From an uncultured Verrucomicrobiota bacterium (GTDB lineage Bacteria > Verrucomicrobiota > Kiritimatiellia > CAIVKH01): a stretch of DNA of 64,000 nt. Below, one piece after another: positions 58,662 through 64,000 of this stretch; positions within the stretch are counted from its first letter, which is position 1, and each line of letters opens with the position of its first letter. Below the pieces are notes generated by a model, which was given only the letters and a program-made list of their open reading frames with translations, made no database searches and had not been told where the DNA came from. The stretch lies in contig CALMUP010000008.1 in the NCBI GenBank assembly GCA_937872895.1, positions 289,613-353,612 of the forward strand, in the 5' to 3' direction. The translations under genes were made by a program, and so were the position numbers.

Positions 58662-59648
58662 TCACTCGTCGCGGGCGAAGATGATCTTGCTGCCTTCGGG
58701 GCTGAACTTGAAATCGACTTCTACGAGGTCTCCCAGCTTTGAGCGGATACCGGAATGGCAATCCGGTTCGGCATACACGAGAAGGAAGCCACGGCCACCG
58801 GCCCCGAGCAGTTTGCCGCCGCGGGCTCCAGCATCGCGAGCCTTCGCGTAAGCATCGTCAATGGTCGTATTGGAGATGCCACTGGCCAGGGACTTCTTGC
58901 GCATCCAGGACTGGTGCAGCAGATCGCCGAAGGCGGAGAGCGGGGTTTCCCCGGACAGGATGTTTTCCGCCTGGTCGACCATGGAATACATCTCCTGGAG
59001 CTGGGCGATGTTCTGGCCGATCTTGCTTTTCTGTTCAGTGAGGATGGTTTCAGCGGACTGTTCGACGCCGGTGTAGAAAATCATCAGCCGGTCCTGCAGT
59101 TCAGTCAGTCGGTGGGCGGGAAGGGGAAGCTGGCGCACGGTGATACGGCCGTCGGTACGGAAGTCCACTCGGATAAATCCGCCATACGCTGCAGCATACT
59201 GGTCCTGATGGCCGCCGGTGTCCTTCACGCGTTCGCGTTCCACGGTGATCGCTTCGCGGGCGAGGTCCTCCGGGCTGACCGGATCACCGTGCAGGTGGTG
59301 CAGGGCATGGAGCAGGCCCACGGTGAACGACGAGGAGGAACCGATGCCGGTGCGACCGGGTAGGTCGGCGATGTGGCCGATTTCCAGGCTTTTCGTGCAA
59401 TCGAGCATCATCAGGCTTTCGCGGATCAGGGGGTGCTGGATGTCGCGGGCATGGTCCACGGCTTCGGTGCGCGAGTAGTTGGCCTTGATGCGGTACTTGA
59501 AGAACGGGCCGAGGCCGTGGATCGAGATGTAGCAATACTTGTCGATGGTGGTCAGGATGACCGCCCCGCCGTGTTCGCGGTAATAGTCGGGGAAGTCGGT
59601 TCCTCCACCGAAAAAGCTGATGCGGAAAGGCGTCTGGGAAATGATCAT
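58662..59648 (-). CDS. hddA: GHMP kinase, probable heptose-7-phosphate kinase (HddA-like)
   Basis: 328 residues. GHMP fold with N-terminal TPFRISFFGGGTDFPDYYREHGGAVI, the ATP loop LPGRTGIGSSSSFTVGLLHAL, and the third motif GARGGKLLGAGGRGFLLVYAE. The sequence agrees with HddA-type D-glycero-alpha-D-manno-heptose-7-phosphate 1-kinases (VKDTGGHQDQYAAAYGGF). Together with hddC it would give GDP-heptose. The isomerase (gmhA) and phosphatase (gmhB) steps are not in the window. It follows the SDR gene at 4 nt and is followed by the aminotransferase at 8 nt. Confidence 0.87.
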   Translation of the reverse strand: MIISQTPFRISFFGGGTDFPDYYREHGGAVILTTIDKYCYISIHGLGPFFKYRIKANYSRTEAVDHARDIQHPLIRESLMMLDCTKSLEIGHIADLPGRTGIGSSSSFTVGLLHALHHLHGDPVSPEDLAREAITVERERVKDTGGHQDQYAAAYGGFIRVDFRTDGRITVRQLPLPAHRLTELQDRLMIFYTGVEQSAETILTEQKSKIGQNIAQLQEMYSMVDQAENILSGETPLSAFGDLLHQSWMRKKSLASGISNTTIDDAYAKARDAGARGGKLLGAGGRGFLLVYAEPDCHSGIRSKLGDLVEVDFKFSPEGSKIIFARDE

Positions 59649-59652
59649 CGGA

Positions 59653-60612
59653 TTACAGCCTCACGGTACGGTTCTTGCGAGCCTCCTCGAACCAGAGGGC
59701 CGTCCGGCGCAATCCCTCGCGGAGCGGGGTGTCGCAGCGGAGGCCGATCGCATGGAGGCGTGTCACATCGAAGATCTTGTCCATCTGGCCGTCGGGTTTG
59801 CTGGTATCCCAGACGATGTCGCCCTGGTAACCGGTGGCTTCCTTGATCGATTCGGCCAGTTCGCGGATCGAGGTGCGTGTTCCGGAGGAGATATTCACCG
59901 GTTCGCTCTGGTTGTAGTGTTCAAGGAACCAGGGCAGGGTTGCGGCAACGTCACCGGCATAGACGAAGTCGCGGGTCGGCTTGCCGGTGCCGAGGGCGAT
60001 GACTTCCGGTTGGCCGGCATCGCGGGCCTCGATGTACTTCCGGATCAGGGCCGGGATGACATGGGACTGTTCGTGGTTGAAGTTGTCCCACTCGCCGTAG
60101 AGGTTTCCGGGGATCAGCACCACGGAGTTGAAGCCATGCTGGACGCGGTAGGCCCAGGACTGGACGAGGTTCATCTTCTTGGCTGCGGAATAACCGGCGC
60201 TTTCGATCTGCGGGAAGCCGTTCCACATCTGGTCCTCGCCGATGGGCGAGGTCGCCTTGGCGGGGTAGGAGCAACCGCCCATCAGGGTCAGGAACTTCGC
60301 AACCCCGGCGGTGAAGGCGGCGTGGAACACCTGGGTGTTCATGGCCATGTTCTCGTAATAGTAGTCGGCGGGTCGCTTCTTGTTGTCCACGATGCCGCCG
60401 GATTTGGCGGCCAAATGGATCACCGCGTCGGGTTGGACCTCGCGGATCATCCGGTCGGCCGCACCCGGCTGGAGCAGGTCGTAGTCAGCGCGACTCACGG
60501 GAACAATTTCCGCAGCGAAGGTCGCATGGAGGTGCGGCAACAGGTGATGACCGACGAAACCATGGGCCCCGGTGACCAGGATCCTCTTGAAGGTGGTGCT
60601 TTTCATGGTCAT
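59653..60612 (-). CDS. NAD(P)-dependent SDR, GDP-fucose-synthase-like
   Basis: 319 residues from ATG 60612; ATG 60606 (MKSTTF) is possible. Extended SDR with ILVTGAHGFVGHHLLPHL, VIHLAAKSGGI, the active-site serine region LTLMGGCSYPAKATSPIGE, and YSAAKKMN (Y-x-x-x-K). It shows the fucose-synthase-like NMAMNTQVFHAA, VVLIPGNLYGEWDNF and GTGKPTRDFVYAGDVA. E. coli Fcl makes GDP-fucose; here it may be the epimerase-reductase of a GDP-heptose or GDP-deoxyhexose path. It lies 5 nt after the SDR upstream and 4 nt before hddA. Confidence 0.88.
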   Translation of the reverse strand: MTMKSTTFKRILVTGAHGFVGHHLLPHLHATFAAEIVPVSRADYDLLQPGAADRMIREVQPDAVIHLAAKSGGIVDNKKRPADYYYENMAMNTQVFHAAFTAGVAKFLTLMGGCSYPAKATSPIGEDQMWNGFPQIESAGYSAAKKMNLVQSWAYRVQHGFNSVVLIPGNLYGEWDNFNHEQSHVIPALIRKYIEARDAGQPEVIALGTGKPTRDFVYAGDVAATLPWFLEHYNQSEPVNISSGTRTSIRELAESIKEATGYQGDIVWDTSKPDGQMDKIFDVTRLHAIGLRCDTPLREGLRRTALWFEEARKNRTVRL

Positions 60613-60617
60613 GCGGA

Positions 60618-61565
60618 CTAGATGTTCGCGTACTGGTTCCGGCGGATGATCTGGTAGGCCTTGATCAACTCGGCGATGCCGGCGGTCAGGCTGACGGCAG
60701 GCTGGAAGCCGGTCTTCTCGATCTTCTCGTTGCTGACAATGTAGTTGCGCTGGTCGGGGTCCTTGCCGATCTCGGACTCCATGATGGTAAACGAGGGAAT
60801 CTGTTTCTTGATCTCCAGGCACAGCTCCATCTTCGAGAGGTTCGCATCGCTCAGGCCGACATTGTAGGCCTGGGCCTTCATGGTATCCCAGTGGGCGAGG
60901 CCGTGGATGAACGCGCGCCCGACATCGCGGACATGGATGTAGTTGCGCTTGAAGTGCGACTCGAACAGCACGACGAAGCGGTCATTCACCGCGCGGTAGG
61001 TGAAGTCATTGACCAGCAGGTCCACGCGCATGCGTGGGCTCACGCCGAACGCGGTGGCCAGCCGGAACGAGATGGCGCGACCGGAGTCGAGCAGGTGTTT
61101 CTCGAGTTCAACCTTCAGCACGCCGTAGAGGGATACCGGGCGCAGCGGGGTCTCCTCGGTGCAATAGATACCGTCCTCGCCGACACCGTATCCGCTGTTC
61201 GTGGTCGGGGAGAGGAAACGTTGTTCGCGGCTTGAGTGGTCGATCAGCATCTTGATGGCTTCGAGGTTGATCGAGCGAGCCTCGAGGGGACGCTGCGCGC
61301 AGATCGGTGCCCCGACCAGGCAGGCCAGTGGCACGATCACATCGGCTTTGGCCAGCAGTTTCTTCATTAGCGATTCATCGCGTACATCGCCGCGCACCGC
61401 CTGAAAGCCTTCGTGGCGGCAGCAGTCAAGCAGGGAGGACTGGCCGAAGGAGAAATTGTCGACAACGGTAACCCGATGGCCCAGCGCAAGTAACTCGGGG
61501 ACCAGCACCGATCCGATGTAGCCCGCCCCGCCGGTCACCAGAATGTGGTAAGACGTTTGATTCAT
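60618..61565 (-). CDS. NAD-dependent epimerase/dehydratase (extended SDR)
   Basis: 315 residues from ATG 61565; an upstream TTG at 61574 would add three residues and overlap the -10. Rossmann start HILVTGGAGYIGSVLVPELLALGHRVTVVDNFSFGQSS; VIVPLACLVGAP; YGVLKVELEKHLLDSG with the catalytic Y-G-V-L-K; substrate loop and RNYIHVRDVGRAFIHGLAHW. The active-site STT is PTTNSGYG. The sugar substrate is not clear, but an NDP-sugar is expected. It is the first gene of the eight-gene operon; a leaderless promoter lies directly upstream. Confidence 0.88.
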   Translation of the reverse strand: MNQTSYHILVTGGAGYIGSVLVPELLALGHRVTVVDNFSFGQSSLLDCCRHEGFQAVRGDVRDESLMKKLLAKADVIVPLACLVGAPICAQRPLEARSINLEAIKMLIDHSSREQRFLSPTTNSGYGVGEDGIYCTEETPLRPVSLYGVLKVELEKHLLDSGRAISFRLATAFGVSPRMRVDLLVNDFTYRAVNDRFVVLFESHFKRNYIHVRDVGRAFIHGLAHWDTMKAQAYNVGLSDANLSKMELCLEIKKQIPSFTIMESEIGKDPDQRNYIVSNEKIEKTGFQPAVSLTAGIAELIKAYQIIRRNQYANI

Positions 61566-61573
61566 GGGTCGCA

Positions 61574-63348
<1,775 letters not shown>

Positions 63349-63421
63349 TCCGGTGGGCGTGCGTCGTTGGCTTCCGGCTGCAGACAGGGTAGGTTGACCC
63401 GTGATAAGGAGCAGACGCGTA

Positions 63422-64000
63422 ATGAAACTTCGACAAGCAGGTTGGGTGGTGGCGGTGGTCGCCGCCGCGTCGTGGGCCATGGCCGCCGAGGAATTCCCCC
63501 GCGACACGTGGAAGGACGAGCCGAGTCCGCTCGCCAGTTCCTTCGCCGTTCCCGGCGGGTTGGTGAACATCTATGCCCACCAGTACCCGCAGAGCTTCAA
63601 CTACTACCTCGACAACAATGTGTTGAGCGGCGAGCTGTTCGGCAACATGTTCGAGTCGCTGCTCGGCATCGACGGCATGACCGCGGAATACGTGCCGGGC
63701 CTGGCCGAACGCTGGACGATCTCCGACGACAAGCGGACCATCACCTTCACCCTGGATGAGCGCGCCCGCTGGAGCGATGGCACGCCGGTGACCGCCCACG
63801 ATGTGGTCTTCACCTTCAACACCGTGCTCGCCCCGGAAAACCTCACCGGTCCGCACAAGGTCGGCCTCGACAACTTCGAGACCCCGGTGGCGCTGGATGA
63901 CCGGACGGTGAAGTTCGTGGCGAAGGAGGTGCACTGGCGCAACCTGGGCACGGCCGGTGGCCTGCTGATCCTGCCCAAGCACGCGATGGAGGGGAAGGAC
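63422..64000 (+). CDS. Peptide-binding protein of ABC transporter (YejA-like), N-terminal part
   Basis: The frame is open to the window edge; 193 codons are seen from ATG 63422 with AAGGAG at 63406-63411. A signal peptide (MKLRQAGWVVAVVAAASWAMAAE) is followed by EEFPRDTWKDEPSPLASSFAVPGGLVNIYAHQYPQSFNYYLDNNVLSGELFGNMFESLLG, the typical start of the microcin-C/YejA-like family 5 solute-binding proteins. Then comes the family pattern LAERWTISDDKRTITFTLDERARWSDGTPVTAHDVVFTFNTVL. It is a likely partner of the YejB/YejE permeases at 45041-47698, which have no binding protein next to them. The rest of the gene lies outside the window. Confidence 0.9.
   Translation, partial: MKLRQAGWVVAVVAAASWAMAAEEFPRDTWKDEPSPLASSFAVPGGLVNIYAHQYPQSFNYYLDNNVLSGELFGNMFESLLGIDGMTAEYVPGLAERWTISDDKRTITFTLDERARWSDGTPVTAHDVVFTFNTVLAPENLTGPHKVGLDNFETPVALDDRTVKFVAKEVHWRNLGTAGGLLILPKHAMEGKD

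Overview
The window is a GC-rich (roughly 60 percent) stretch of a Gram-negative chromosome. Several things point to the PVC group, most likely a Verrucomicrobiota or Kiritimatiellota-like bacterium. These are giant secreted proteins rich in thrombospondin type-3 calcium repeats, extragenic inverted repeats of the kinds seen in PVC genomes, citramalate synthase beside aspartate-family genes, and type II pseudopilins. This placement is inference; no rRNA marker is present.

Region by region. 1-4730 (+): aspartate-family block with homoserine dehydrogenase (5'-truncated by the window edge), an ApgM-like candidate homoserine kinase, aspartokinase and citramalate synthase. 4747-6218: two unrelated VapBC modules in tandem. 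6267-8924: valS, then a bidirectional terminator. 9002-13741 (-): gspG-like and minor pseudopilin, VanZ-like, bioD, dsbD-like and a secreted redoxin, mostly overlapping. 13952-15973 (+): DinG-type helicase. 16017-32516 (+): a secreted-protein island with a beta-propeller/DUF11/TSP3 protein, a coiled-coil protein, a 4016-residue multidomain subtilase and a low-complexity lipoprotein. 32703-33953: glgC, followed by about 530 bp of degenerate extragenic repeats. 34486-38465: LpxL-like acyltransferase behind tRNA-Lys, a divergent rhomboid protease, tRNA-Leu, a peptidoglycan amidase and an HAD-like protein. 38482-39387 (-): secreted endonuclease/exonuclease/phosphatase-fold protein. 39511-45031 (+): menaquinone cluster menG-menF-menD-menH-menB. 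45041-49685 (+): Yej/Opp-type peptide ABC transporter, continuing from menB with almost no gap. 49746-50234: CBS-domain protein. 50286-51512 (-) and 51648-52688 (+): divergent sugar methyltransferase and GT2 glycosyltransferase. 52693-61565 (-): an eight-gene glycan operon with GDP-heptose activation genes (hddA, hddC), two SDR enzymes, an aminotransferase, a glycosyltransferase, an acyltransferase and a GH172/DUF2961 lipoprotein. 61717-63348: pgi. 63422 to the right edge: start of a YejA-like peptide-binding protein.

Two points deserve most attention. First, the 16-32.5 kb island encodes a 4016-residue secreted subtilase with an STN-like N-terminus, two tandem propeptide-like folds and many adhesion-type modules. 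Its C-terminal module resembles that of the neighbouring TSP3 protein. Second, at least six genes or operons have a sigma70-like promoter whose -10 element ends only 6-9 nt before the start codon and no Shine-Dalgarno sequence. Two tRNA genes also sit 19 and 5 nt upstream of coding sequences. Together these suggest that leaderless or near-leaderless mRNAs are a normal mode of expression here, alongside ordinary SD-led genes.
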